In this document: positions 54,568 to 63,043 of the stretch, one piece after another | Layout: every line of letters begins with the position of its first letter | Position numbering within the stretch: position 1 is the first letter of the stretch | NCBI GenBank assembly: GCA_947453725.1 | Contig: CANGHH010000008.1 | Span: forward strand, 146,170-210,169 | Source: Betaproteobacteria bacterium | GTDB lineage: Bacteria > Pseudomonadota > Gammaproteobacteria > Burkholderiales > Burkholderiaceae_C | Reading direction: 5' to 3' | Length of the DNA: 64,000 nucleotides | Translations under genes and position numbers: made by a program | The notes under the pieces: generated by a model | The model's input: the letters and a program-made list of their open reading frames with translations, nothing else | Databases searched by the model: none | Told to the model about the DNA's origin: nothing

Positions 54568-54971
54568 CCGTGACCATCGACACGCTGATGCACCGCGGCG
54601 TCCAGACGGTCGGCATCGACGACTCTGTGGCCACCGTCGAGTCCTTCCTGAACGAGCAGGGCCTGACCTGGGCGCCGGTCGTCGACGCCGGCGGGGTGGT
54701 GATCGGCGTGATCAGCGCCAGCGACCTGCTGCTCTTCCACGCCCAGCAGCGCCAGGCGGCCAACGTGCCCGCGTGGCAGTTGTGCAGCTACAAGCCGGTG
54801 GTCGTCGGTCCGCAGACCAGCCTTGCCGCTGTGGCCCAGGAGATGGTGCAGCGGCACGTCCACCACGTTGTGGTCGCCGACACCGAGCATGTGCTGGGGG
54901 CGGTTTCGGCGATGGACTTCGTGGCCTATTGCGCACGCGCCGGGTCAGCCGCGGGCACGGCCGGCCCGTGA
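54564..54971 (+). CDS. CBS-domain pair protein
   Basis: 135 residues made of two CBS motifs: TLMHRGVQTVGIDDSVATVESFL (first, about 6-60, ending GVVIGVISASDLLLF) and YKPVVVGPQTSLAAVAQEMVQ (second, ending HVLGAVSAMDFVAYC). Such pairs bind adenine nucleotides and regulate partner proteins. It overlaps ppsA by ATGA and the epimerase by GTGA, so it is translationally tied to both. A role in adjusting PEP synthase to adenylate levels is a reasonable inference but not shown. Confidence 0.9.
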   Translation: MTVTIDTLMHRGVQTVGIDDSVATVESFLNEQGLTWAPVVDAGGVVIGVISASDLLLFHAQQRQAANVPAWQLCSYKPVVVGPQTSLAAVAQEMVQRHVHHVVVADTEHVLGAVSAMDFVAYCARAGSAAGTAGP

Positions 54972-56008
54972 GCTTCACCTGTCTGGTCACCGGGGGCTCC
55001 GGCTTCCTGGGCATCAACCTCATCCGCTTGCTGCTGGCGCGCGAGGTTCGCGTACGCTCGCTGGACATCGCACCTTTCGACTACCCCGAGCGTGACCGCG
55101 TCGAGGCCCTCCTCGGTGACATCCGCGACCCTGCTGCCGTGACGCGGGCGATGCTGGGCGTCGACGCCGTCGTGCACGGCGCGGCGGCCTTGCCACTGGC
55201 GCCTGCCAACGAGATCCATTCCACCAATGTCGGCGGCACGGCCTTGCTGCTCGACGCCGCCTGCCGGCAACGCCGGCCCCGCTTCGTCTTCATCTCGTCG
55301 ACGGCGGTCTACGGCATCCCGGACCACAGCCCGATCCGCGAGGACGACCCGCTTCACGGCGTGGGCCCCTACGGCTGCGCCAAGATCGACGGCGAGGGCC
55401 TGTGCGCAAAGGCCCGACAAAGCGGCCTGTGCGTGCCCGTGCTGCGGCCCAAGAGCTTCGTCGGCCCCGAGCGCCTGGGTGCCTTCGAGTTGCTCTACGA
55501 CTGGGCCTGCGACGGCCATGGTTTCCCGGTGCTGGGCCGCGGCGACAACCCGTATCAGCTGCTCGATGTCGAGGACCTCTGCGAAGTGATCTGGCTGTGC
55601 CTGACCCGCCCGAGCACGCAGGTCGACGACAACTTCAACGTCGGTGCCGAGCAGTTCGGCAGCATGCGCGACAACTTCCAGGCGGTGCTCGACCGCGCGG
55701 GCCATGGCCGGCATGTCGTCGGGCTGCCGCAGGGCCCGGCCGTGGCGCTGCTGCGGCTGCTGCGTGCGCTGCACCTGTCGCCGCTCTATCCCTGGATCTA
55801 CGAGACGGCCGCCCACGACAGCGCGGTCTCGATCGAGCGGCTGCAGGCCCGGCTGGGCTACACGCCCCGGCATTCGAACCGCGACGCGCTGCAACGCAAC
55901 TACGACTGGTACCTGGCGCACCGCGCCGAGTTCCGCGGCCGCAGTGGCGTGTCGCATCGGGTTCCCTGGAAGCACGGCGTGCTGGCGCTGGCCAAGCACT
56001 TCTTCTGA
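54968..56008 (+). CDS. NAD-dependent epimerase/dehydratase (extended SDR)
   Basis: 346 residues from a GTG overlapping the CBS stop. The Rossmann motif is LVTGGSGFLGINLIRLLL, followed by LLGDIRDPAAV, VVHGAAALPL, FISSTAVYGIPD and the catalytic Tyr-Lys in GPYGCAKIDGEG (YxxxK). The late part resembles nucleotide-sugar epimerases or 3-beta-HSD-like reductases (LLDVEDLCEVIWLCLTRPS, FNVGAEQFGSMRDNF). The substrate is unknown. The next gene starts 28 bp later. Context with glycosidase-like and SUMF1-like exported proteins suggests cell-surface sugar work. Confidence 0.88.
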   Translation: MSFTCLVTGGSGFLGINLIRLLLAREVRVRSLDIAPFDYPERDRVEALLGDIRDPAAVTRAMLGVDAVVHGAAALPLAPANEIHSTNVGGTALLLDAACRQRRPRFVFISSTAVYGIPDHSPIREDDPLHGVGPYGCAKIDGEGLCAKARQSGLCVPVLRPKSFVGPERLGAFELLYDWACDGHGFPVLGRGDNPYQLLDVEDLCEVIWLCLTRPSTQVDDNFNVGAEQFGSMRDNFQAVLDRAGHGRHVVGLPQGPAVALLRLLRALHLSPLYPWIYETAAHDSAVSIERLQARLGYTPRHSNRDALQRNYDWYLAHRAEFRGRSGVSHRVPWKHGVLALAKHFF

Positions 56009-56036
56009 TGGCCGCCAAGCCGGCGCTGCTGGCGCC

Positions 56037-57716
56037 ATGAAACGCGGCCGGGTCCTGCTGGTCGCGGCCCTGTGCCTGACGCTGGCGATCCTGTTCCTGC
56101 TCTGGCCGCGCGCGGCGGCGGCGGGTGATGGCGCCTTGATCGCGCTGCAGACCAGCCGCCGCGTGCAGCGCGTGGCCTGGCCCGGCGCGCCCGGCGAGGC
56201 CGTGCTGACGCAGCTGGCACCGGCGGCCAACGCCTGGCTGCTGCTGTCGCTGCCGGCGCCGGACGGACGCGGCACGCGCCACTTCCATCTCGAGAACGCC
56301 GATCCGGCCGGTCAGCGCATCGCGCTCGACCCCGCAGCGCCGGGCCAGCTGCTGATCACACAGGCCGGCGTCGCCACGCGCTGCACCGTCTGGCCCGACA
56401 CGGCGCTGTTGCAGGCCGCGCGGTCGCAGCGGCCCTACGCCCCGCTGTGCGGCGGGCGGCTCCACCTGCGCAACGCGGTGCCCGGCAACCGCAGCCATCT
56501 GGAAGCGACCACCGAGTTCCTGCGCGACCACGTCTGGCGGGGCGAACAGCTCATCGGTCTGGTCAAGAACGGGCTCTACCGGGACGCCTTTGCCGAGCGT
56601 GCAGCTTCGGCAGGCGCCGCCGCGAGCGCCGAGGCCGCGGTGCCCGGCGCACCACCGGCGGCGCGCCTGCGCGGTGACCAAGCGCCGGCCGCCATCGAGG
56701 CCCAGGGGCTGGGTCTGGCGCTGGCCACGCCCGGCCGTGCGCTGGCGCCGGGCCACTGGGTCGCGCTGGCCGGCCTGGAGGGCGTCTGGGCCAGCGCGGC
56801 GCCGCCGGGCGCGCTGGCCGCCGGGCTGGACGCGGTCGAATCCGAAGCCTTGGCCTACCTGGTGGCTTTCGACCTCGCCGCCTTCGAGCTGGGCTATGTC
56901 CTGGGCACCGAGCACCCCCGTCTGGGCTGGTCGGCGCGCGTGCTGCCAGCGCAGCGCAACGATGGCCAGCCCGGCCCCGACGGCTTCGACAGTGCGGCGC
57001 CGCTGGTGCGCACCGGCATGCTCGCGCCGGCGCTGCTGGACCGCATCGTCGCCACCTTCACCGGCGGCTTCAAGCGCGAGCACGGCGCCTTCAACCGCGG
57101 TCCGCTCGCGGTCGTCAACCACGGCAGCCACTATGGCTTCATCGAGCAGGGCGTCGTCTTCAGCCAGCTGCAGCCGGGCCTGGCGACGCTGTACGTCCAG
57201 GAAGACGGCACCGTCGACATGGCGACCTGGCCCGCCGAGGGCGGCCAGCGCTACGGTGCGCTGCGCCACGCGCGGCAGAACGGCATGCCGCTGGTGGAGA
57301 CTGGCCGCGCAGGCCTGCCGGTGGCCGGGTCCACGGTGGAGCGCTGGAGCGTGGGCAATTGGTCAGGGTCGGCCGACGAGCGCCTGCGCACCCTGCGCGC
57401 CGGCGCCTGCATCGTCAGCCACGCCGGGCGGCGCTACCTCATCGTCGGCTATTTCTCCAGCGCCACGCCGCGTGCCATGGCGCGCGTCTTCCTGGCCTAT
57501 GGCTGCAGCTATGCGATGCACCTGGACATGAACGCGCTGGAACACACCTACCTGGCGCTGTACCCGCGCAGGGGTGCCGAACGCGGCGTCGAGCACCTGG
57601 TGCCGGGCATGTCGGTGCTCGACAAGCACATCGGTGAGGCGCTGCTGCCGCGCTTCCTGGGCTTCCCCGATGACCGCGATTTCTTCTACCTGACGCGGCG
57701 CCAGGCCGTCCGATGA
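56037..57716 (+). CDS. Exported or membrane-anchored protein, possibly phosphodiester-glycosidase-like
   Basis: 559 residues. An N-terminal hydrophobic segment (LLVAALCLTLAILFLLW) serves as signal or anchor. The second half has FTGGFKREHGAFNRGPLAVVNHG, VFSQLQPGLATLYVQEDGTV, CIVSHAGRRYLIVGYFSS and FLAYGCSYAMHLDMNALEH. This order (Gly-rich entry strand, supplied text-like loop, late hydrophobic strand, Leu-Asp-Met-Asn in place of LDGGGS) is reminiscent of NAGPA/DUF2233 phosphodiester glycosidases, but the match is loose. I do not assign an activity. It overlaps the SUMF1-like gene by ATGA. Confidence 0.6.
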   Translation: MKRGRVLLVAALCLTLAILFLLWPRAAAAGDGALIALQTSRRVQRVAWPGAPGEAVLTQLAPAANAWLLLSLPAPDGRGTRHFHLENADPAGQRIALDPAAPGQLLITQAGVATRCTVWPDTALLQAARSQRPYAPLCGGRLHLRNAVPGNRSHLEATTEFLRDHVWRGEQLIGLVKNGLYRDAFAERAASAGAAASAEAAVPGAPPAARLRGDQAPAAIEAQGLGLALATPGRALAPGHWVALAGLEGVWASAAPPGALAAGLDAVESEALAYLVAFDLAAFELGYVLGTEHPRLGWSARVLPAQRNDGQPGPDGFDSAAPLVRTGMLAPALLDRIVATFTGGFKREHGAFNRGPLAVVNHGSHYGFIEQGVVFSQLQPGLATLYVQEDGTVDMATWPAEGGQRYGALRHARQNGMPLVETGRAGLPVAGSTVERWSVGNWSGSADERLRTLRAGACIVSHAGRRYLIVGYFSSATPRAMARVFLAYGCSYAMHLDMNALEHTYLALYPRRGAERGVEHLVPGMSVLDKHIGEALLPRFLGFPDDRDFFYLTRRQAVR

Positions 57717-58744
57717 GGCGCTGGCTGGGTCGCCTGCTGGCCCTCGCGGCCTGCTCGCTGTTGCTCGCAGCCGCCCCTGGATCGGCGCCCGGGCCCGCGT
57801 TCCGCCAGCAGAACGAGGTCCTGCTCGAAGCGCTGCAGCGGGCGCATGGCCTGGACGAAGCGGCCATGGGGCGCATCCGCGCGATCTTCGAGCGCTCGGG
57901 TTTCATCGGACAGGGCAACCCGGCCATTTCCAAGCACCCGATGACACCGGAGCAATGTCGCCAGGCGCGCGCCGCTGCGCCGCCGAGCGACGACCTGGCG
58001 GCCTTTTCGGGGGTCTGCGGCGGCCCGCACATGGCGCCTTTGTATGACCCGGCCCGAGGACGCGCCGATGACGCGCGCGCCTGCATCGACCAGTTCGAAT
58101 TTCCGGACCTGCCTTGCGAGTACCCGGTGGTCTGGGTGCAGGCGCGCGAGGCGGCGCAGATCTGCCAGGCGATGGGCAAGCGCCTGTGTGACGCCCACGA
58201 ATGGGAAGGTGCCTGCCAGGGCGCGCTGCAGCCGCCTGACTACCGCTTCGACCTGGCCCGTGGCGTGCCCGACGGTGTGGCCGCCAGCCGCCTGCGTGAC
58301 GCCCACAACCGCGCGCACGCGGCCGACAAGCGCTGGAGCTACGGCACGGCCTACCGCAACGGCGTCTGCGCCACCGGCAGCCAGAAAACCCCGGGCTGCC
58401 AGGGTGGCGGCTGGAACGCCTGCGGCTCCAATACCTACCCCGCGGGTTCTTTTCCGGACTGCCGCAGCCCGCTGGGTGCCTACGACCTCAACGGCAATGC
58501 GGCCGAGCACATGAACTTGCCGCTGGCCCCTTCGCAGTTGGCCAGCCTGGGCAGTGCAGAACTGGGCGTCACCGAGATGAAGGGCAGCTGGTTCGTTTTC
58601 GACGCCTACCGGGCGCACGAAGACTGGTGCCGCTGGCGCGCGCCCTACTGGCACGGCACGCGTGTGATGGACAGCCACAGCCATGCCAATTACCACCTGG
58701 GTTTTCGCTGCTGCAAGACGCTGCCGCCGCGCGCAGCTCAGTAG
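57713..58744 (+). CDS. Exported SUMF1/formylglycine-generating-enzyme-fold protein
   Basis: 343 residues. The signal peptide is about 1-20 (LLALAACSLLLAAAPG). The FGE-sulfatase fold is recognisable from ACIDQFEFPDLPCEYPVVWV (about 123), AAQICQAMGKRLCDAHEWEGAC, LGAYDLNGNAAEHMNLPL and a closing NYHLGFRCCKTLP. In true FGE the enzyme oxidises a sulfatase Cys; related PvdO/EgtB-type proteins do other jobs. No sulfatase is encoded nearby, and the protein has many extra Cys (GVCATGSQKTPGCQGGGWN region), suggesting disulfides in the periplasm. It overlaps the upstream gene by ATGA and is convergent with the next. Confidence 0.78.
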   Translation: MRRWLGRLLALAACSLLLAAAPGSAPGPAFRQQNEVLLEALQRAHGLDEAAMGRIRAIFERSGFIGQGNPAISKHPMTPEQCRQARAAAPPSDDLAAFSGVCGGPHMAPLYDPARGRADDARACIDQFEFPDLPCEYPVVWVQAREAAQICQAMGKRLCDAHEWEGACQGALQPPDYRFDLARGVPDGVAASRLRDAHNRAHAADKRWSYGTAYRNGVCATGSQKTPGCQGGGWNACGSNTYPAGSFPDCRSPLGAYDLNGNAAEHMNLPLAPSQLASLGSAELGVTEMKGSWFVFDAYRAHEDWCRWRAPYWHGTRVMDSHSHANYHLGFRCCKTLPPRAAQ

Positions 58745-59658
58745 CCGCCGTCGCCCGAGGCCGCACGCAGAGCCAGCCAGTCCGATGCCCGCGTCAGCGG
58801 ACCTTCGTCGCTGAGCAGGGGCCCCAGTTCCGCGTCGGCCAGCACGTCCAGCAACTGCGCCGCGCTGCCGTCGATGAACATGGTCAGGCTGACCAGGCGC
58901 ACCCCATGGCTGTAGTCGGCGTAGCGCGCGCCGTGCACCGTGGACAGCGGCTGGATTGGCGAGCCATCGGCGCGCTGCCAGCCGTAGATGGCCACCCGCC
59001 CGGTCTGCTGCCACAGGCGTTCGGTCAGTACCAGATCCTTCTTGTGGCCCGCCGTCAGTGCGCCGGGCGCAGCGCCCAGCGCGGCCCGTTGCTGCGCCAC
59101 CAGCGCGCCATGCGCTTGCAGGTAGGCGGTGGACCGCATGCGCTCGCTGGCGGGCAGCGGCTGCGGTCGCAGATGGACCTCGGCAACGCGATAGATCAGG
59201 TCGACGATGCGCCTGGTCGGCAGCATGAAGCCGAAGGTCGATGCCACCGCGAGGGCGCTGTCCAGGCCCATCGGCACCAGCAGGAAGTCACTGTCGGAGC
59301 CGATGCCCAGGTAGTCGGCCAGCACGCACAGGGTCAGTTGCACCGGGCGGCCGTCGGGTCGACTGGCGTTGAGTGTCGCCGGCCAGGCCTTTCGCAGGAA
59401 TGGCGGCAGATTGCCCGAGAGCAATTCGTGGCGGATAGCGGTGTCTCGCTCCTGATCGCCAAGGCCGGCGACGGCGGCCATGAAATCGAGGGCCCCGGGT
59501 GCCTGCGACGCGCGTGCTGGCATGTGCTGGGTCGACGGCCCACAGGGCGAAAGCGGACCTCCGGCTTGCGCCGCGGTGGCGAGAAAGCCGGCGCTCAGGA
59601 TCTGCAGCCAGCGTTTCACTTTCACGGGGGCTACTGGAAGGACAGGGATGCTGGTCAT
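58738..59658 (-). CDS. Secreted protein of unknown function
   Basis: 306 residues from ATG 59658. The signal peptide covers about 14-36 (KRWLQILSAGFLATAAQAGG). A conserved-looking core contains YLGIGSDSDFLLVPMGLDSA, FMLPTRRIVDLIYRVAEVHL, AGHKKDLVLTERL, GRVAIYGWQRADGSPIQPLS and YADYSHGVRLVSLTMFIDG. I do not recognise a named family. The HKKD and YSHG motifs look like catalytic or metal-site candidates. The gene is convergent with, and overlaps by 7 bp, the SUMF1-like gene, so it may belong functionally to that cluster. A start further upstream at 59790 is possible but would precede the signal peptide. Confidence 0.7.
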   Translation of the reverse strand: MTSIPVLPVAPVKVKRWLQILSAGFLATAAQAGGPLSPCGPSTQHMPARASQAPGALDFMAAVAGLGDQERDTAIRHELLSGNLPPFLRKAWPATLNASRPDGRPVQLTLCVLADYLGIGSDSDFLLVPMGLDSALAVASTFGFMLPTRRIVDLIYRVAEVHLRPQPLPASERMRSTAYLQAHGALVAQQRAALGAAPGALTAGHKKDLVLTERLWQQTGRVAIYGWQRADGSPIQPLSTVHGARYADYSHGVRLVSLTMFIDGSAAQLLDVLADAELGPLLSDEGPLTRASDWLALRAASGDGGY

Positions 59659-59905
59659 CACAGAGCGTGCCTTTGAGCCTTTGCCCCCGGCCGGTGAGTC
59701 AGGCGGCTTCGCAAGTCGTGCCTCCGAGGATGCTAAGGAGAACCTGGGCCCGCTGCACCCGCCGGCGCATCGAATGTTGAGCTTGCGCAAGCGCTCGATC
59801 GATCACGATTCAGAAAAACCCTGGCAAGTGCCAAGCAGTTCGTGAACAGAAATCAGCCCGGTCTGACCGTCAAGTGCAGCGCCGATCGTATGATCATTTA
59901 TGGGC

Positions 59906-59934
59906 TTGAAGGAGAATATGGGATCATAGATAAT
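59906..59934 (+). promoter_or_regulatory. Promoter in the 352-bp gap before the Crp/Fnr gene
   Basis: TTGAAG (59906-59911), 17 bp, GATAAT (59929-59934) matches a sigma-70 promoter with 4 of 6 and 5 of 6 positions. It lies about 76 bp before the regulator's ATG. The surrounding gap (59659-60010) is AT-richer than its neighbours and holds the palindrome ATGATCAT just upstream of the -35. No clear Fnr or Crp box was recognised, and nothing else is seen in the gap. Confidence 0.55.
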
Positions 59935-60010
59935 CACACATGACGGCATGAGCTGGCGCCAACTGTTCACTGGGCGGCCGCATCAGATGCCGGGTACTCG
60001 GTATAGGGAG

Positions 60011-60889
60011 ATGGAATTGACCACGTACTCACCTGTCGCTTTGCAATCGTTCGAAGAGCGTCCCTTCGCGCTGAAGAGCGTGATGCCAGGGTTCGTCCCG
60101 CCACTGGGAGCACTGGGTGATTTGCTTCGGCTGATGGAGCCCGACTCGGCCGACAGCGCCGCTCTGGGCAGCCTGACACCCATCACCTGGCGCCGCCTGC
60201 ATACCGACGAAACGCTGATCCACGAAGGATTGCGAGGACACTCGCTGTTCATTCTCCGCTGCGGCAGCCTGAAGTGCGTCAAGACGCTGGAAGACGGCTA
60301 CGAGCAGGTCATGTCCTTCGTGCAACCGGGCGAGGTGACGGGTTTCGAAGCCATGCACGGTGGCGAGCAGCCGTCCAGCGTGCTGGCCCTGGAGGATTCC
60401 AGCGTTTACATACTGCCCGTTCGCGATCTGCTGCACTTGCAGGAGCGCTGCCCGACGCTGGCCATTGCGCTGCAGCGCGGCCTGAGTCGGCAGTTGGCGA
60501 ATGCAGCTGCCACCGCAGAAATGATGGCCGCGGTGGCATCCGAGGTTCGGCTGGCACGATTCATACTCTGGTGGTCGGGTCGCATGGCCAGGGCGGGCCG
60601 CTCGCCGCGGCGCCTGCGTTTGTGCATGGGGCGCCGCGATATCGCCAGCCTGATCGGCGTGGCGCATGCCACGGTCAGCCGCTCCTTCACGCTGCTGGCC
60701 GACGAAGGTTGCCTGCGTGTCGACAACCGGGATGTCGACATCCTCGATTTCGACGCGCTCAAGGCGCGGGCGCGCAGCACCCGCGGCCAGACCGTCGGCG
60801 CCAACGCCCCGCGCAACGCCATGCCCAGCCATGCCGATCTGCATCGTTCGTTCAACGATTTGCTCCGTTCGGGGCCTGTGCCTTTGTAG
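60011..60889 (+). CDS. Crp/Fnr family transcriptional regulator
   Basis: 292 residues from ATG 60011 (TAGGGAG upstream); an earlier ATG at 59948 is less likely. The cyclic-nucleotide-binding-type sensor occupies about 50-170 (DETLIHEGLRGHSLFILRCGSLK, GYEQVMSFVQPGEVTGFEAMHG). The HTH_Crp domain is at about 190-250 (MGRRDIASLIGVAHATVSRSFTLLADEGCLRVDNRDVDI, shown by its ends). No N-terminal Cys cluster is present, so an oxygen-sensing FeS type is unlikely. The C-terminus runs about 35 residues past the HTH and ends at TAG. The same frame then continues into a LuxR-type HTH remnant. Confidence 0.88.
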   Translation: MELTTYSPVALQSFEERPFALKSVMPGFVPPLGALGDLLRLMEPDSADSAALGSLTPITWRRLHTDETLIHEGLRGHSLFILRCGSLKCVKTLEDGYEQVMSFVQPGEVTGFEAMHGGEQPSSVLALEDSSVYILPVRDLLHLQERCPTLAIALQRGLSRQLANAAATAEMMAAVASEVRLARFILWWSGRMARAGRSPRRLRLCMGRRDIASLIGVAHATVSRSFTLLADEGCLRVDNRDVDILDFDALKARARSTRGQTVGANAPRNAMPSHADLHRSFNDLLRSGPVPL

Positions 60890-61129
60890 GGTCGGCCCGC
60901 AGGTTTCCTCCCAATCAGCGACCGCGAACCCGACGTGCTCAGGCGCCTGACCGCCGGTGAACGGCCGACCGACATCGCGGCGGCGCTGCACCTGTCGGTG
61001 AAGACGGTGAGCACGCACCAGCGTCGCCTACAGTTCAAGCTGGGCTTGCCGACGACCGCGGCCTTGATCCGATATGGCATCGAGCAAGGGCTGGGCGTCG
61101 ACACGCTGGCTGCGCCGCCACAGACCTGA
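60890..61129 (+). pseudogene. Orphan LuxR-type HTH remnant, in frame with the Crp/Fnr gene
   Basis: After the TAG stop of the Crp/Fnr gene the same frame stays open for 79 codons. It encodes LPISDREPDVLRRLTAGERPTDIAAALHLSVKTVSTHQRRLQFKLGL, here cited by motif ends: SDREPDVLRRLTAGE and LSVKTVSTHQRRLQFKLGL. This is a full GerE/LuxR helix-turn-helix with no receiver or sensor domain in front. A GTG at 60935 could start a 64-residue HTH-only peptide. It is most likely the tail of a decayed NarL-type response regulator. Stop-codon readthrough would fuse it to the Crp/Fnr protein. Confidence 0.65.
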
Positions 61130-61250
61130 CCGCCGCGGCGACCTGGGCCTGCGGTTTGCGCGCGCTCAACGGCCCCGGCCAGATTGGCGGTGATGCTCAG
61201 GCCAGGACTTGCGATCCGACCGCCAGACCCATCACCATCCGGAGAGCCCG

Positions 61251-61547
61251 ATGCGAAGCGCCAAATCCACCAACCCGGTGCGCCATTTCATCCCGTCCGC
61301 CGCAGGGCGTCCCCCGGCCCAGCCCGATGGCCGGCAGGCCAGCGCGAAGTCAGAACGACCGCTGGCGCTGAACGGCCCTGAATCGCACGAACTGCTGACC
61401 GGGCCGGCTCGCGAGGAACTGATCCGCGTGCGAGCCTATCAACGGTACTTGACAAACGGCTGTGTCGACGGTACTGCGCTCGACGATTGGCTGAACGCCG
61501 AGGCCGAGGTCTGCGGCCTGACGGCTTCGATGACGGCTGCGCCCTAG
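61251..61547 (+). CDS. DUF2934 domain-containing small protein
   Basis: 98 residues from ATG 61251 with GGAGAG upstream. The first half is Pro/Ala/Arg-rich and probably disordered. The second half has EELIRVRAYQRYLTNGCVDG followed by TALDDWLNAEAEV, the DUF2934 pattern (RAYELYL...DWLQAE). Members are small stress-associated proteins without known activity. Neighbours are a regulator remnant and CFA synthase. An upstream in-frame ATG at 61209 is less well placed. Confidence 0.75.
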   Translation: MRSAKSTNPVRHFIPSAAGRPPAQPDGRQASAKSERPLALNGPESHELLTGPAREELIRVRAYQRYLTNGCVDGTALDDWLNAEAEVCGLTASMTAAP

Positions 61548-61605
61548 CTGCCCCAGCGCGCCCGGCCTGTGGACGACGCCCGCTCGGGCGCCCTGCCGTT
61601 GCCGT

Positions 61606-62838
61606 TCATCCCAGCATGTGATTCCGCGTGAAGGGGTAATCCGAGCAGGCCGCCCACGAGCGCTCGGGCTCCTGGCGGTGGTCGGACTTGCTGGCCAGCA
61701 TCTGATAGAGCGACAGCCAGCCGCGTTCGAAGCACAGCGCAGAGCCCGCCAGATACAGCCGGTAGGCGCGCAAGTTGGCTTCGCTGGTCATGCTGCGCGC
61801 TGCCTCCAACTGGCTTTCCAGCCGGTTGGACCAGTCCCACAAGGTCCGCGCGTAGTGGGGCCGCAGGTTCTCCGCGTCCAGCAGTTCCAGCCCCCCGCGG
61901 CACAGCGCCTGGGCCGCCCGCGACACGTGGACCAGTTCACCGCCTGGAAAGATGTGCCGCTCGATGAAATCCCCCATGCCGGCACCGAGTTGGTCGTGGT
62001 CGAGGCCGCCGGCGGCAATGCCGTGATTCAGGAGCAGACCACCCGGGCGCAGCAAGTCGCACAGGGTCTGGAAATACGGACCGAGATTCGCGCGGCCGAC
62101 ATGCTCGAACATGCCCACCGAAGCGATGCGATCGAAGCCGCCCGAGGGCGCCAGTTCGCGGTAGTCCATCAGCTTGACATCGACCTGCCCGACCAAGCCG
62201 AGCGCTTCGATCAGCCGGCGCACATGGTTGAACTGGTTGCAGGACAAGGTCAGGCCGGTGGCCTGCACACCGTAGTGCATGGCGGCCCAGACCAGCAGGC
62301 CGCCCCAGCCCGCCCCGACATCCAGAAAGCGCTGCCCCCTGGCCAGTTGCAGCTTGCGGCAAATGAGGTCCAGCTTGGCCTTCTGGGCTTCTTCCAGCGG
62401 CAGGTCGGTGTTGGCGTAATAGGCGCAGGAATAGACCCGCATCGGGTCCAGCCACAAGGCGTAGAAATCGTCGGACAGGTCGTAGTGGAAGCGGACTTGT
62501 TCGGCGCGGTCTGGGCGATGTGTGTGCGACACGACCCATTGCGCCAGCCAGCGTCCCCAGGCCCCGCGCTTGCCGCGCCGCACCGGATCGCCGGCCAGCG
62601 CGCCCGCGACCGACATCAGGTCCGGCAGTGTGCCCTCGATGTCCAGGTCGCCGCGAACATAGGCATCGGCAAGGTCGCCGATGCGCCCGCGTGCCAGCTG
62701 CAGCAGCAGGCCCCGCTGGCGCAACTTCAGCCGCACGGCCGACTCGCCGTGGCCGTGCTTCCCGCCGGGCCACTCCAGCGCCAGACTGCGCGGCAGGGAC
62801 TGCAGCTGCGATTCCAGCGCCGCGGACCAGGCATTCAT
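61606..62838 (-). CDS. Cyclopropane-fatty-acyl-phospholipid synthase family protein
   Basis: 410 residues from ATG 62838; a longer frame to 62928 is possible. Key motifs are VRFHYDLSDDFYALWLDPMRVYSCAYY (with the conserved Cys), FLDVGAGWGGLLVWAAMHYG (SAM binding), GLTLSCNQFNHVRR, IASVGMFEHVG, and FIERHIFPGGEL with the downstream WSNRLES and Tyr-rich end. CFA synthases methylenate unsaturated acyl chains of membrane phospholipids, usually at stationary phase or under stress. The N-terminal domain (about 1-110) resembles the lipid-binding part of the family. It is isolated on the minus strand. Confidence 0.9.
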   Translation of the reverse strand: MNAWSAALESQLQSLPRSLALEWPGGKHGHGESAVRLKLRQRGLLLQLARGRIGDLADAYVRGDLDIEGTLPDLMSVAGALAGDPVRRGKRGAWGRWLAQWVVSHTHRPDRAEQVRFHYDLSDDFYALWLDPMRVYSCAYYANTDLPLEEAQKAKLDLICRKLQLARGQRFLDVGAGWGGLLVWAAMHYGVQATGLTLSCNQFNHVRRLIEALGLVGQVDVKLMDYRELAPSGGFDRIASVGMFEHVGRANLGPYFQTLCDLLRPGGLLLNHGIAAGGLDHDQLGAGMGDFIERHIFPGGELVHVSRAAQALCRGGLELLDAENLRPHYARTLWDWSNRLESQLEAARSMTSEANLRAYRLYLAGSALCFERGWLSLYQMLASKSDHRQEPERSWAACSDYPFTRNHMLG

Positions 62839-63043
62839 GCAGCGGTTCCCGACTGGCTGGCGCCACGACCCGTCTTGACCATGTTGCTGCACCTCTGTGC
62901 TGTCTCGAATGGGGTCGAGTGTCTGCAAGCGGTCCCGCCGCGGGATTGCGCCTGCGCATTGAGTCTGCTCAGCAGCTGGTGCTTTGGTGGCTCACAGACT
63001 GCATGGACTGCAGGCTCTCCAGGCCTGGAGGGAGTGCCGCAAC

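Noticed and set aside
57713..58744. A true formylglycine-generating enzyme
   Set aside because: Only the fold is recognisable; no sulfatase lies nearby and the Cys pattern does not let me place the catalytic pair, so a neutral name was kept.
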